The position numbers and the translations under genes were made by a program. A DNA stretch of 62,270 nucleotides from GCA-1730015 sp964583825 (GTDB lineage: Bacteria > Pseudomonadota > Gammaproteobacteria > Granulosicoccales > Granulosicoccaceae): positions 1-62,270 of the forward strand of contig CAZOXM010000018.1 of assembly GCA_964583825.1 (NCBI GenBank), given 5' to 3'. The notes under the pieces were generated by a model. That model was not told the origin of the DNA. It worked only from the letters and a program-made list of their open reading frames with translations, and made no database searches. This document shows, one piece after another, positions 26,456-35,504 of the stretch; the first letter of the stretch is position 1; every line of letters begins with the position of its first letter.

Positions 26456-28693
26456 CTATGCAGATTTTTGTAACTCGTCGATGATGTGATTCAATGCTTC
26501 GCTCGGACGCATGGCAGCGGATGCCATTTCCCGGTCGGGGTAGTAGTAGCCACCGGTGTCCACGGCCACGCCCTGGGCGTTAATCAGATCGTCCACGATT
26601 GTTTCTTCGTTGTCGCCAAGCGCTTTCGCAACCGGCTGGAAGCGAGTGGCAAGCGCTTTGTCATCCTGCTGTGCGGCCAGTGCCTGCGCCCAGTAAAGCG
26701 CCATATAGAAGTGGCTGCCACGGGTATCGTTTTCACCGACTTTTCGCGAAGGTGATTTGCCTGTATCCAGCAGCTGTTCTGTCGCGGCATCCAGGGTCTG
26801 GCTCAGTACGCGTGCGACCGGGTTGTCGGTGGTGTCGGCGAGGTGTTCGAGCGATACTGCCAGTGCGAGGAATTCTCCCAAAGAATCCCATCGCAGGTGA
26901 TTTTCCTGTTGAAACTGTTGCACGTGTTTGGGGGCAGAGCCACCGGCACCGGTTTCGAACAGGCCGCCGCCATTCATCAGTGGCACGATGGAGAGCATTT
27001 TTGCACTGGTGCCGAGTTCAAGTATCGGAAAGAGGTCGGTCAGGTAATCGCGCAATACGTTACCGGTCACTGAAATGGTGTTCTCTCCCTGACGAATACG
27101 TTCGAGGGTATAGGTGGTCGCGTCGGCCACCGACATGATCTCTATGGTCAGTCCGCTGGTGTCGTAGTCCTTCAGGTAATGCTCAACCTTGCTGATCAGC
27201 TGCGCATCGTGCGCACGGTTTTTGTCGAGCCAGAAGACTGCCGGCCAGCCCGTTGCGCGGGCACGGTTCACTGCCAGTTTGACCCAGTCCTGTACCGGCG
27301 CGTCCTTAACCTGACAGGCACGCCAGATATCGCCGGCCTGCACCTGGTGCTCCATGATCACGTCACCATTACTGTTGCTCACCTGTACGGTACCGCTTGA
27401 CTCGATTTCGAATGTCTTGTCGTGTGATCCGTATTCCTCTGCCTTGCGGGCCATCAGCCCGACGTTCGGACAGGTACCCATAGTGGCCGGGTTGAAAGCG
27501 CCGTGTTGTTTGTGAAACTCAATGGTCTTTTGGTAAAGCGCCGCATAGCTGCTGTCGGGAATGACGGCTTTGCAATCCTGTTGTTTGCCATCGGCATCCC
27601 ACATCTTACCCGAGCTTCTGATCATCGCGGGCATGGATGCATCGATGATCACATCGCTCGGTACATGCAGGTTGGTGATGCCGTTGTCGGAGTTCACCAT
27701 GGCGAGCGCCGGCTGAGACTCGAAGATCGCTGCGATATCGCTTTCTATTTGCTGTTGCTTGTCGCCTGGCAGCTCTTTAATTGCATTGATCAGATTGCCA
27801 AAGCCGTTATTGACGTTGACACCCACCGACGTGAGGTCGTTGCCGTGCTTGTCGAACAGTGGTTTAAAAAACTGCTCCACTGCATGGCCGAAAATAATCG
27901 GATCGGACACCTTCATCATCGTCGCCTTCAGGTGCAGTGAGAACAGCACATCACTGTCTTTTGCATCAGCAATCTGTTTTTCGAGGAAAGCAAGTAACGC
28001 GGCTTTGCTCATGAAGGTTGAGTCGACGATTTCACCGTCCAGCACGGGCACGCTATCCTTGAGTACTGTTCGGGTACCGTCTGCGGCGACATGGGTGATG
28101 GTCAGGTTGTCAGCTTTTTCAACCGTGACTGACAATTCATTGGAGCGAAAATCTCCATCGGACATAGTGCTGACATGGGTTTTTGAATCGTCTGACCACG
28201 CGCCCATTGAGTGCGGATGTTTTTTGGCGTAGTTTTTAACTGCCGTTGGTGCGCGACGATCCGAATTACCTTCGCGCAACACCGGGTTAACGGCGCTGCC
28301 CTTGACCGTGTTGTAGCGACGAAGAATATCTTCCTGCGCTTCGTTTTCGGGATCATCCGGGTGGTCGGGAATGTCGTATCCCTGCTCCTGCAGCTCCTTG
28401 ATGGTGGCTTTCAACTGCGGCACTGAGGCGCTGATGTTGGGTAGCTTGATGATATTGGCTTCGGGTTGTGTCGCCAGCTCACCGAGTGCGGCAAGGTAAT
28501 CGGGCGTTTGCTGATGTGACGGCAGCGTGTCACTGAAGGCGCTGATCACGCGACCGGCCAGTGATATATCCGGCGTTTCAACCGCAATGCCTGCAACGCT
28601 GGTGAATGCCCGTACTACCGGAAGCCATGAAAGTGTGGCGAGTGCGGGTGCCTCGTCAGTCCATGTGTAATAGATTTTTGCGTTGTCGGGCAT
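26456..28693 (-). CDS. icd: Monomeric NADP-dependent isocitrate dehydrogenase
   Basis: 745 residues, the size of the monomeric (about 80 kDa) class rather than the 420-residue dimeric enzyme. It oxidatively decarboxylates isocitrate to 2-oxoglutarate with NADPH formation in the TCA cycle. The N-terminus (MPDNAKIYYTWTDEAPALAT) and internal blocks (VLREGNSDRRAPTAVKNYA, AVEQFFKPLFDKHG, FWLDKNRAHDAQLI, MNGGGLFETGAGGSAPKHV) are characteristic and intact. The gene stands alone between pdsS and rsgA. The downstream side (26264-26455) shows no clear terminator. Confidence 0.97.
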   Translation of the reverse strand: MPDNAKIYYTWTDEAPALATLSWLPVVRAFTSVAGIAVETPDISLAGRVISAFSDTLPSHQQTPDYLAALGELATQPEANIIKLPNISASVPQLKATIKELQEQGYDIPDHPDDPENEAQEDILRRYNTVKGSAVNPVLREGNSDRRAPTAVKNYAKKHPHSMGAWSDDSKTHVSTMSDGDFRSNELSVTVEKADNLTITHVAADGTRTVLKDSVPVLDGEIVDSTFMSKAALLAFLEKQIADAKDSDVLFSLHLKATMMKVSDPIIFGHAVEQFFKPLFDKHGNDLTSVGVNVNNGFGNLINAIKELPGDKQQQIESDIAAIFESQPALAMVNSDNGITNLHVPSDVIIDASMPAMIRSSGKMWDADGKQQDCKAVIPDSSYAALYQKTIEFHKQHGAFNPATMGTCPNVGLMARKAEEYGSHDKTFEIESSGTVQVSNSNGDVIMEHQVQAGDIWRACQVKDAPVQDWVKLAVNRARATGWPAVFWLDKNRAHDAQLISKVEHYLKDYDTSGLTIEIMSVADATTYTLERIRQGENTISVTGNVLRDYLTDLFPILELGTSAKMLSIVPLMNGGGLFETGAGGSAPKHVQQFQQENHLRWDSLGEFLALAVSLEHLADTTDNPVARVLSQTLDAATEQLLDTGKSPSRKVGENDTRGSHFYMALYWAQALAAQQDDKALATRFQPVAKALGDNEETIVDDLINAQGVAVDTGGYYYPDREMASAAMRPSEALNHIIDELQKSA

Positions 28694-28943
28694 GTTATCC
28701 GGGCCTTGGAGTATGGGGTTGCCAGCAGAAGTTAAGCTAATTGTTACGAGTCAACTGATCACACCGGTGCCGTCGACAAGACGTTTTCCGAGTGCATAGA
28801 GAATCAATGGGCGGCTCTCTGCGCAAGAAGCGCAGCTGAATCGCCCGGGCGGGGTGCCCCGCCAGTGTAGTGTCACACCACACCAGTTACGCGCAGGCGG
28901 GATTATAGCCGATTGTGGCGTGCAACTGACAGATAGTGGCCCG

Positions 28944-29942
28944 CTATTGGTTCAGGTCGCGAGGCGACCGTGTTTTCTTCACGGCGAAGTCGTTTTCACC
29001 GGCCGACTCCGCCGTGATCGTGTGAAAATGCGCCAGGCGCTGTGGAGAGATGATCTTTTGCTCCAGTCCCGCATGAACCGCGCAGTCCGGCTCTCCGTCA
29101 TGACGACAGTCGCGAAAGCGGCAGTGTGCGGCCGCATCGGCGATCTCAATGAAGCCGGCTTCGATGTCCACCCCGGATAAATGTTCCAGTGCAAATTGCC
29201 GGACACCTGCCGAATCGATAATCGCACCGCCCGCAGGCAGGTCGTACCACGTGGTCACCGTTGTCGTATGTTTCCCCAGCCCGGAATTTTCAGACAGAGC
29301 GCCTGTTTTTGCGCTATTGCCGGGCAACAGGCCATTCAGTATCGATGACTTGCCAACACCGGACTGCCCGACCAGAATGGATATTTCGCCTTTGAGCACC
29401 TGTGCAAGCTGCGACAGACCTTCACCTCCCCGGGCGTTGCATCTCACAACGGGGTAGCCGATTGACTGGTACAGTGCCTCGATTGCCGCAGCGCTGCCGG
29501 CTGCGTCCGGTGAGGACAGCAAGTCAGTCTTATTAATGACCAGCACCAGTTTAACGTTCATGTGGCGGGCTGCGATGGTGTAGCGGTCTATCAGCAATGG
29601 GTCAAACGGCGGGCTGGGGGCGGTCACGGCGACCAGTTGCGTGAGGTTGGCAGCGATGGGCTTGGCATTGCCGCGACGGTCGGTGCGCTGCAGCACGCAG
29701 GTGCGTTCAACCAGCTCCAGCATTCGCAGAGATTCCCTGTGCGGTGTGTGGCTGTCGGCATACTCTTTGGGTGGCACCGCCGGGGCGGTGCAAATCGCGC
29801 TGTCGCCGCAAACCACCAGACCATGTTTTTTAAGCGGCTGCGCGTTGAAGTGGCCGTACTCATTGTGCCGCACAAGCAGATCGATACCGTGATTCGAGAT
29901 CACTCGGACCGTGAGATTGGCTGGCGTGCCGGGAGCGTTCAC
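28944..29942 (-). CDS. rsgA: Ribosome small-subunit-dependent GTPase RsgA
   Basis: 332 residues. This circularly permuted GTPase helps mature the 30S subunit. The G motifs appear in the permuted order G4 (VINKTD), G1 (LVGQSGVGKSSILN), G3 (DSAGVRQF), after an N-terminal OB-fold. The C-terminal zinc site is CRFRDCRHDGEPDCAVH. It is transcribed away from the divergent orn gene, an association common in gammaproteobacteria. The 250 bp between its stop and icd contain no credible gene. Confidence 0.96.
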   Translation of the reverse strand: MNAPGTPANLTVRVISNHGIDLLVRHNEYGHFNAQPLKKHGLVVCGDSAICTAPAVPPKEYADSHTPHRESLRMLELVERTCVLQRTDRRGNAKPIAANLTQLVAVTAPSPPFDPLLIDRYTIAARHMNVKLVLVINKTDLLSSPDAAGSAAAIEALYQSIGYPVVRCNARGGEGLSQLAQVLKGEISILVGQSGVGKSSILNGLLPGNSAKTGALSENSGLGKHTTTVTTWYDLPAGGAIIDSAGVRQFALEHLSGVDIEAGFIEIADAAAHCRFRDCRHDGEPDCAVHAGLEQKIISPQRLAHFHTITAESAGENDFAVKKTRSPRDLNQ

Positions 29943-30073
29943 CGACAGTCAGTTCCCGGCAGGAGGCGGTAGGTGGCGTTATGGTTAATCATCGTCTGGT
30001 ATTGTAACCTGCCTCGCTGCAGGCGTCCGCGCCCCGACGCATGGATGCACCATTCACCGGAGTAAGCTGCCAC

Positions 30074-30616
30074 ATGAATTCGAACTCGGACAATCTGATC
30101 TGGGTTGACCTGGAAATGACGGGGCTGGACCCCGACAATGACAAGGTAATTGAGATCGCAACTATTGTCACTGATGCTCAGCTGACGGTTCTGGAAGAGG
30201 GGCCGGTCATGGCCATACACCAGAACGATGAGGTGCTGGCCGCCATGGATGAGTGGAACACGACGCACCACAACCGCTCGGGGCTGGTGGAGCGGGTACG
30301 GCAAAGCCGTTTGTCCGAAGAGGATGCCAGTCATCGCACCATGGAGTTCCTGGCCCGCTGGGTCGACCGGGGCGTCAGTCCGATGTGTGGCAACAGCATT
30401 TGTCAGGATCGGCGCTTCATGGCCCGTCACATGCCGGAACTGGAACGCTACTTCCACTATCGCAACCTCGATGTCAGCACGGTGAAAGAACTGGCGAAGC
30501 GGTGGGCTCCGGACGTGGCGTCCGGCTTTAGTAAAGAGTCAGCACACCTGGCACTGAGCGATATCCGCGATTCGATCGATGAACTGCGGCACTATCGCGA
30601 GACCTTCTTTCGCTGA
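30074..30616 (+). CDS. orn: Oligoribonuclease
   Basis: 180 residues. This DEDD-family 3'-5' exonuclease degrades 2-5-nt RNA fragments and pGpG. Exo I is WVDLEMTGLD, Exo II contains GNSICQDRRFM, and Exo III contains the AHLALSDIRDS block with the catalytic His and Asp. The ATG at 30074 gives the family N-terminus (MNSNSDNLIWVDLEMTGL); in-frame sequence before it is not conserved. It is divergent from rsgA, 131 bp apart. Confidence 0.97.
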   Translation: MNSNSDNLIWVDLEMTGLDPDNDKVIEIATIVTDAQLTVLEEGPVMAIHQNDEVLAAMDEWNTTHHNRSGLVERVRQSRLSEEDASHRTMEFLARWVDRGVSPMCGNSICQDRRFMARHMPELERYFHYRNLDVSTVKELAKRWAPDVASGFSKESAHLALSDIRDSIDELRHYRETFFR

Positions 30617-30717
30617 GCATTCACGGCATCTGGGCAAGCAGTGTAGAATAGCGCCTTGAGTGTGACGATCCGGCGCTGTTTTACGCCGAGTAATGAGAAA
30701 AAATATCAGCCGTGACA

Positions 30718-30745
30718 GAACTTATGCCAGTCCCGCCTTGTCTGA
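30718..30745 (+). promoter_or_regulatory. Sigma-E/AlgU-type autoregulatory promoter of rpoE
   Basis: GAACTT (30718-30723) and TCTGA (30741-30745) are separated by 17 bp, matching the AlgU/RpoE consensus GAACTT-N16/17-TCTGA. It lies upstream of the sigma-E gene itself, as expected for autoregulation, but is separated from the rpoE start by about 370 bp because of the inserted element. Confidence 0.65.
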
Positions 30746-30803
30746 CAACCCGGCGCGAAGAATTCACTGCCGCGGGGAATGGTGTCGCAGCATCCGGATT
30801 TAG

Positions 30804-31108
30804 AAGGGTGTTGAAAATCGTTATGAGCGACGGTCTGAGAAGGCAAATCCTCCCGAAAAAGCGCAGTTTATGGTTTATGAACGAGCATTTTGAGGGGGAA
30901 TTTAACGCCATCAAACCTGGCAGCCTGCGCGGCAGAACCTCCGCTACTGCGAGCGCACCGGATTTGCGCCTGAATACGCCTTTATTTTCGTCGCGTATGA
31001 ACAACTATGCTTCTCAAATAAAAACCTATTCAGACACAACCGGACACGCTCTCGCTACGCGGAATTCTACCGCGCAGGCTCCTGGCGCAATAGTTTTTCA
31101 ACACCCTG
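30804..31108 (+). mobile_element. Miniature inverted-repeat element (copy B), interrupted by a nested element
   Basis: Its ends are imperfect inverted repeats (AAGGGTGTTGAAAA..., ...TTTTTCAACACCCTG), flanked by the direct repeat TTAG at 30800-30803 and 31109-31112. Without the inner insertion and its duplicated 6 bp the element is 140 bp, exactly the length of the copy at 45134-45273 on the other strand, with about 16 mismatches by eye and no gaps. It carries no transposase, so it is non-autonomous. The 4-bp YTAG duplication is typical of some IS5-like transposases, but the family is not proven. It sits between the sigma-E promoter and the rpoE start codon. Confidence 0.85.
30922..31080 (+). 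mobile_element. Nested 159-bp element with 16-bp terminal inverted repeats
   Basis: The ends are AGCCTGCGCGGCAGAA (30922-30937) and TTCTACCGCGCAGGCT (31065-31080), inverted with one mismatch in 16. CCTGGC is directly repeated on both sides (30916-30921 and 31081-31086), a 6-bp target duplication. The other copy of the host element lacks exactly this block and reads straight through (ACCTAGTGCAATAG against ACCTGG/CGCAATAG), giving an empty-site comparison. It has no coding capacity. The family is unknown; its ends and duplication length differ from those of the host element. Confidence 0.85.
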
Positions 31109-31118
31109 TTAGACCTGT

Positions 31119-31718
31119 ATGAGCGAAAAAGAGGACGATCTCGCCCTGGTCAGAAAGGTCCAGGCAGGGAACAAGGCGGCATTTGATCTGCTTGTATTGA
31201 AATACCAGCACAAGATCGCCAATCTTGTATCGAGGTTCGTGCACGATCACGCCGAAGTACAGGATGTGACGCAGGAAGCGTTTATCAAAGCCTATCGAGG
31301 CCTGAAGAATTTTCGCGGCGAGAGCGCTTTTTACACATGGCTGTATCGAATTGCGATCAACACGGCGAAAAATCACCTGGCTTCAATGTCCAGGCGCATC
31401 ACTGAAGGAACCGATGTGCAGGAGGCCGAGCAATACGCCACGGCAACCACACTACACGATGTTGCAGATCCGCAACGCGAAATGATGACAGACCAGATTG
31501 CCGACGTGGTGAGCACCACAATCGAGCAGCTGCCGGATGAACTAAAAACGGCGATTACACTCAGAGAGTTGAAAGGAATGTCCTACGAGGAAATCGCCGT
31601 GGTAATGGAGTGTCCGATCGGCACCGTACGCTCGAGAATATTTCGGGCGCGCGATGCGATCGATCAGAAGCTTCGTCCGTTACTGCATGAAACCGCTATC
31701 GTAGAAGAGCAATCGTAG
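31119..31718 (+). CDS. rpoE: Sigma-E (AlgU/RpoE) envelope-stress sigma factor
   Basis: 199 residues of ECF sigma type. Region 2 contains KYQHKIANLVSRF, DVTQEAFIKAYRGL and FYTWLYRIAINTAKNHL; region 4 contains LPDELKTAITLREL and MSYEEIAVVMECPIGTVRSRI. It directs RNA polymerase to envelope-stress promoters and is held at the membrane by RseA, encoded 22 bp downstream. The ATG at 31119 matches the family N-terminus (MSEKEDDLALVRKV), yet only ACCTGT separates it from the target duplication of the inserted element, and no Shine-Dalgarno sequence is visible. Translation may be weak or may depend on the structure of the element. It heads the rpoE-rseA-rseB-rseC-degP operon. Confidence 0.96.
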   Translation: MSEKEDDLALVRKVQAGNKAAFDLLVLKYQHKIANLVSRFVHDHAEVQDVTQEAFIKAYRGLKNFRGESAFYTWLYRIAINTAKNHLASMSRRITEGTDVQEAEQYATATTLHDVADPQREMMTDQIADVVSTTIEQLPDELKTAITLRELKGMSYEEIAVVMECPIGTVRSRIFRARDAIDQKLRPLLHETAIVEEQS

Positions 31719-31739
31719 ATTTTTTAAGAGCACCAGCGT

Positions 31740-32489
31740 ATGCACAATGAACGACACGCAAACAGCGCCAGCACGGATGAACGATACCTTGAAGCGCTAT
31801 CCACCCTGCTGGACGGCGAATGCCCGCAATCTGATGCTGTCATGGATGAGACCGCGGCTGACAGTCAGTGCCGTGCTCGCTGGCAGAGCTACCACCTGAT
31901 TCGCGACGTAATGCAGAACGAGCGCCACGCCGCACTGCCAGCGAACTTTGCCAGCCTTGTGGGTGAGAAAATCGCCGCTGAACAAAATATTGCAGATCAG
32001 TCCGCCGATGTCGTTTCCTTCGCCGGTGCTGCTGCTTCAAGACGTCAGTCCCGATCGCGGGCCGCCGGGCACCGCCCGGCTGCAGCACCGCGCTGGCTGC
32101 CGTTTGCAGGACTTGGTCTGGCAGCCAGTGTCGCAGCCGCCGGTCTGATCGGCTGGCAGGTGGTTAAGAATTTCGACGGCCCGGCGGGCGCCGACCTGAC
32201 CGTCGCCCAGGTGACGCCACCGGTCGCGGAAAGTCCGGCTGGTGATGCATCGACTTCCGACCCGCTCCAGCAGACGCGCAAATCCGGTCTGGTACGTGCT
32301 GTTTATCGCGGCGATACCGGAACGCGCTGGGTTGCCGCTTCAGGCCAGCACAACACACAGGTCGAGCAACGGCTCAATTCACTGCTGCTCAATCATCTGG
32401 AAGATTCCAGTATGACTCGAGTGCAGGGCGTGGCGGTGCATTCCCGCCTGGTGGGTTACGACACGGCGACAGGCAATGACAGTTTCTAG
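31740..32489 (+). CDS. rseA: Anti-sigma-E factor RseA (MucA)
   Basis: 249 residues. The N-terminal cytoplasmic sigma-binding domain (about 10-80; LSTLLDGEC, WQSYHLIRDVM) is typical. One membrane helix lies at about 120-142 (WLPFAGLGLAASVAAAGLIG), followed by a periplasmic region (about 143-249) rich in Ala, Pro and Gln that should bind RseB. Regulated proteolysis of this protein releases sigma-E. A second ATG lies two codons in (31746). It overlaps rseB by 14 bp if rseB starts at 32476. Confidence 0.93.
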   Translation: MHNERHANSASTDERYLEALSTLLDGECPQSDAVMDETAADSQCRARWQSYHLIRDVMQNERHAALPANFASLVGEKIAAEQNIADQSADVVSFAGAAASRRQSRSRAAGHRPAAAPRWLPFAGLGLAASVAAAGLIGWQVVKNFDGPAGADLTVAQVTPPVAESPAGDASTSDPLQQTRKSGLVRAVYRGDTGTRWVAASGQHNTQVEQRLNSLLLNHLEDSSMTRVQGVAVHSRLVGYDTATGNDSF

Positions 32490-33555
32490 TACCGCATCTT
32501 CCTGTGGCATGACCCGGTACTTCAGTCGTTGTCTGATGACGCTGACTGCAGTCGGTGCTCTGCTGCTTGCGGACAATGGCTTTGGCAAGACACCCGCTGC
32601 TGACGATCAGGCTGCCAAAGCGTCGATCGGGGCCGAGGAACTGGGTCGCGACTGGATAGAGAAAATGTCCCGCGCGATGCAGGACGAAACCTACGTCGGT
32701 ACTTTTGTCTACATCCACGATGCGGATGTCGAGACGATGAAAATTTACCACAGCAAGATCGACGGAGTGGAACACGAGCGTCTGTTGTCACTCAATGGTG
32801 AGGCGCGCGAAATAATCCGCGATGCAGACAGCGTCGTTTGTATCTGGCCTGGCAGCAAGTCGGTAATCGTCAGTAAGGCGCAGCCTCGCACACCGTTTCC
32901 ACAGTTCGACCCGCAGCAACTCAATGTGCTTTCGGAATTCTATGATTTTCGTAAGGGCCGTGACGCCAGAGTGGCAGGCCGGCGAACTCAGGTCATTGAT
33001 ATTGTACCGCTGGACAATTATCGGTACGGCTACCGGCTGTGGATCGATACGGAGACGTTTCTACTGATCCGGTCAGCAATGAGTGATGCCAGCGGAAGAC
33101 TCGTGGAGCAGGTTATGTTCACCGATATCACCTTTCCGGATCAGGTGCCGCTTGAGATGTTCAGTGCCTCGATCGGCGGCAAGCGTCACGAGTGGATGGT
33201 TGACAATGAGCCGGTCGCACCACCGATAGAACCGATTATCGGTACTGACATACCGGGTGTCGACGAGATGGCGCTGCCCGGTGGCTTTTCGCTGGTGTCT
33301 AACCAAGTAACACCTGTTGCCGGGACAATGAACGCGGTGCGGCGCCTGATGTATTCCGATGGTCTGGCATCGCTTTCGGTTTTTATCACCAATGCGAGTG
33401 ATGATTCGGCAGGTGAACTCAACGGCGGCACCTCGATGGGCGCGGTTAACGCATTTGGTGTTCGCCATGATGCGTGGCATGCGACGGTGGTGGGAGAAGT
33501 GCCTCACGCCACCGTTGAAATGCTGGCCAAGTCCATGCTAATTGCCGGCCGCTAG
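32476..33555 (+). CDS. rseB: Sigma-E regulatory protein RseB (MucB)
   Basis: 359 residues. This periplasmic protein caps RseA and senses lipoprotein or LPS off-pathway intermediates. A signal peptide is visible (CLMTLTAVGALLLADNGFGK). The lipoprotein-carrier-like fold begins around YVGTFVYIHDADVETMKI, and the C-terminal domain around residues 245-355 ends with AVNAFGVRHDAWHATVVGEVP. The start may be the ATG at 32476, overlapping rseA, or the internal ATG at 32509 (MTRYFSRC), which gives a shorter, more usual signal peptide. Confidence 0.94.
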   Translation: MTVSSTASSCGMTRYFSRCLMTLTAVGALLLADNGFGKTPAADDQAAKASIGAEELGRDWIEKMSRAMQDETYVGTFVYIHDADVETMKIYHSKIDGVEHERLLSLNGEAREIIRDADSVVCIWPGSKSVIVSKAQPRTPFPQFDPQQLNVLSEFYDFRKGRDARVAGRRTQVIDIVPLDNYRYGYRLWIDTETFLLIRSAMSDASGRLVEQVMFTDITFPDQVPLEMFSASIGGKRHEWMVDNEPVAPPIEPIIGTDIPGVDEMALPGGFSLVSNQVTPVAGTMNAVRRLMYSDGLASLSVFITNASDDSAGELNGGTSMGAVNAFGVRHDAWHATVVGEVPHATVEMLAKSMLIAGR

Positions 33556-33579
33556 CACGGTCTCAGGTAGCACGGGTCG

Positions 33580-34005
33580 GTGGCAAGCTGTCACACCGTA
33601 GCAAGGGTGCAGGCGGTCTCGACAACCAGCATCGAGTTAAAAGTGCAGCAATCCGCATGCAGCGGGTGCAACGGAAGGTGCCTTGGTATCGACACCGGTA
33701 ACGGTATCGTGCAGTTGTCGAGGTCGTTGACTGACAATGGCACTGACTGGCAGCCGGGACATCTGATCCGATTGTCGATGCCGGGATCCATTTTGATTGG
33801 AGTGTCAATGCTGGTGTACCTCGTACCACTCCTGCTTATGCTATTATTGGCGATTGCTTGTGATATTTTTCTTGATGTGTCCGAATCGTTCGTCGCTGCT
33901 GCCGCTTTGGTTGGTCTCGGTTGCGGATTCATCATCTGCCGCTTAATGGCAGTTCGGTTTTCGCGGGCGATTCGGTCGCGAATCCGGATCAGTGCCGAGC
34001 CTTAA
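33580..34005 (+). CDS. rseC: RseC/MucC family membrane protein
   Basis: 141 residues from a GTG at 33580. It has an N-terminal Cys cluster (CSGCNGRC, about 31-38), as in RseC proteins, and two membrane helices at about 68-90 (SILIGVSMLVYLVPLLLMLLL) and 100-120. RseC is a positive modulator of sigma-E and has been linked to redox or Fe-S control through its cysteines. It lies between rseB and degP in the conserved order. Confidence 0.88.
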   Translation: MASCHTVARVQAVSTTSIELKVQQSACSGCNGRCLGIDTGNGIVQLSRSLTDNGTDWQPGHLIRLSMPGSILIGVSMLVYLVPLLLMLLLAIACDIFLDVSESFVAAAALVGLGCGFIICRLMAVRFSRAIRSRIRISAEP

Positions 34006-34074
34006 TCACGGCATTTCAACAGATCAGCTATCCGTGTTGATCTGACATTATCCGATTCCGGAGATCGACAGAGT

Positions 34075-35490
34075 ATGAATGGTGCAGGTAAGCCGTCACG
34101 CTTTTATGCAGGGCTGATCGCGTTACTGTTTGGTCTATGGTGTAACCATAGCCTGGCGGATTTGCCCGACTTTACCGAACTGGTGGAGCAGAATCACCGA
34201 TCTGTGGTGAACATCAGTACCACCGCAGCACCGGAGCGTGAGTCTTCGGGGCAATCCATGCCGGAATTCGACGACAGTCCGTTCGGTGAGTTTTTTCGTA
34301 AATTTCTCGAGCAACAGCAAAACCAGCCAGGCTTGCAGGAGCAGCAGTTTGACTCCGACTCACTCGGTTCCGGCTTTATTATTTCCGAAGATGGTTTTGT
34401 GCTCACCAACAACCACGTGATTGACGGTGCAGATGAGATTATCGTGCGTTTGTTTGACCGTCGCCAATACGTGGCGGAGCTAATCGGGAAAGACGCTCGC
34501 AGTGATGTTGCCGTGCTGAAAATCGACGCGACCGGACTGCCGGCCGCCAGAATCGGCGACTCCGGCGCGCTCAGGGTCGGTGAATGGGTTTTGGCCATCG
34601 GCTCACCGTTCGGTTTCGATTTTTCCGTCACTGCCGGTATTGTCAGTGCGACCGGTCGCTCGCTGCCACGCGAAAACTATGTGCCGTTTATTCAGACCGA
34701 TGTCGCGATCAATCCGGGGAACTCCGGCGGCCCGCTGTTTAATCTTGCCGGCGAAGTGGTTGGCATCAATTCACAAATTTACAGCAGAACCGGCGGTTTT
34801 ATGGGGCTGTCGTTTTCTATTCCGATTGAAATGGCAATAGATATCTCCGACCAGCTGAAGGCTACGGGTACGGTCTCGCGCGGTTGGCTTGGGGTCATTA
34901 TTCAGGAGGTAACCCGGGAGCTTGCAGAGTCATTCTCAATGCGTACGGCACACGGTGCGCTGATCTCACGAATTCTGCCGGAGAGTCCGGCCGACAACTC
35001 GGATCTTGAGGTGGGAGACATTATCGTCGGTTTCAACGGCGCTTATGTGGATAAGTCGAGCGCGTTGCCGCCGATGGTCGGTCAGGTGCGGGCAGGCGGG
35101 GTTGCAGACGTCGATGTGATTCGCAATGGCGAGGAAATAAAGCTTGAGGTAAAGATCGGCGAACTGCCGGGTGCGGAAGAACTGGCACAGAATCGCCGTG
35201 CGCCGAGTAGTAAAGTAAGCAACAAGCTCGGAGTGGAAGTCGAACCGATTGACGATGAAACCCGCGAGCGTCTGGATTCGGGCGGTGTGGAAGTGAAAGC
35301 TGTTGCCAGTGGACCTGGCAAAGATGCGGGTATTCGGGTTGGTGATATCCTGACAATGATCGATAATACCAAAATCGAGTCGATTGACGATTTTGAGAAA
35401 GCGATGGACAGCGTTGAATCAGGCGCCACGATTGCCGTGCTGGTGCAGCGTGAGCAGGGACCTATATTTATCGCCCTGACGGTTGAGTAG
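34075..35490 (+). CDS. degP: Do/DegP-like periplasmic serine protease (MucD)
   Basis: 471 residues. It has a signal peptide (about 1-28) and a trypsin-like domain with the catalytic triad H114 (LTNNHVIDGA), D144 (ARSDVAVLKI) and S217 (NPGNSGGPLFN). Two PDZ domains follow (about 260-350, VGDIIVGFNG; about 380-465, VGDILTMIDN). It degrades or chaperones misfolded envelope proteins and restrains sigma-E activation in the MucD branch. It closes the sigma-E operon, 69 bp after rseC and 14 bp before the glutaredoxin-like gene. Confidence 0.95.
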   Translation: MNGAGKPSRFYAGLIALLFGLWCNHSLADLPDFTELVEQNHRSVVNISTTAAPERESSGQSMPEFDDSPFGEFFRKFLEQQQNQPGLQEQQFDSDSLGSGFIISEDGFVLTNNHVIDGADEIIVRLFDRRQYVAELIGKDARSDVAVLKIDATGLPAARIGDSGALRVGEWVLAIGSPFGFDFSVTAGIVSATGRSLPRENYVPFIQTDVAINPGNSGGPLFNLAGEVVGINSQIYSRTGGFMGLSFSIPIEMAIDISDQLKATGTVSRGWLGVIIQEVTRELAESFSMRTAHGALISRILPESPADNSDLEVGDIIVGFNGAYVDKSSALPPMVGQVRAGGVADVDVIRNGEEIKLEVKIGELPGAEELAQNRRAPSSKVSNKLGVEVEPIDDETRERLDSGGVEVKAVASGPGKDAGIRVGDILTMIDNTKIESIDDFEKAMDSVESGATIAVLVQREQGPIFIALTVE

Positions 35491-35504
35491 CCACCGGGTG
35501 CAAA

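Larger units (their letters stand above)
30617..31118. other. Intergenic region orn-rpoE filled by promoter and mobile element
   Basis: This 502-bp gap holds a sigma-E-type promoter (30718-30745), about 55 bp of leader, then a 305-bp inserted element that ends 10 bp before the rpoE start codon. A long plus-strand frame (30712-31122) runs through it but is an accident of the element's sequence. No protein-coding gene is apparent. Confidence 0.8.

Noticed and set aside
28743..28870. Short minus-strand frame between rsgA and icd ending in LILYALGKRLVDGTGVIS, with two Cys (CASCAES)
   Set aside because: It looks peptide-like, but there is no start codon, no ribosome site and no family I can name.
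30712..31122. Plus-strand frame of 136 codons before rpoE
   Set aside because: It runs through the mobile element and its nested insertion. The second copy of the element (45134-45273) does not preserve the frame.
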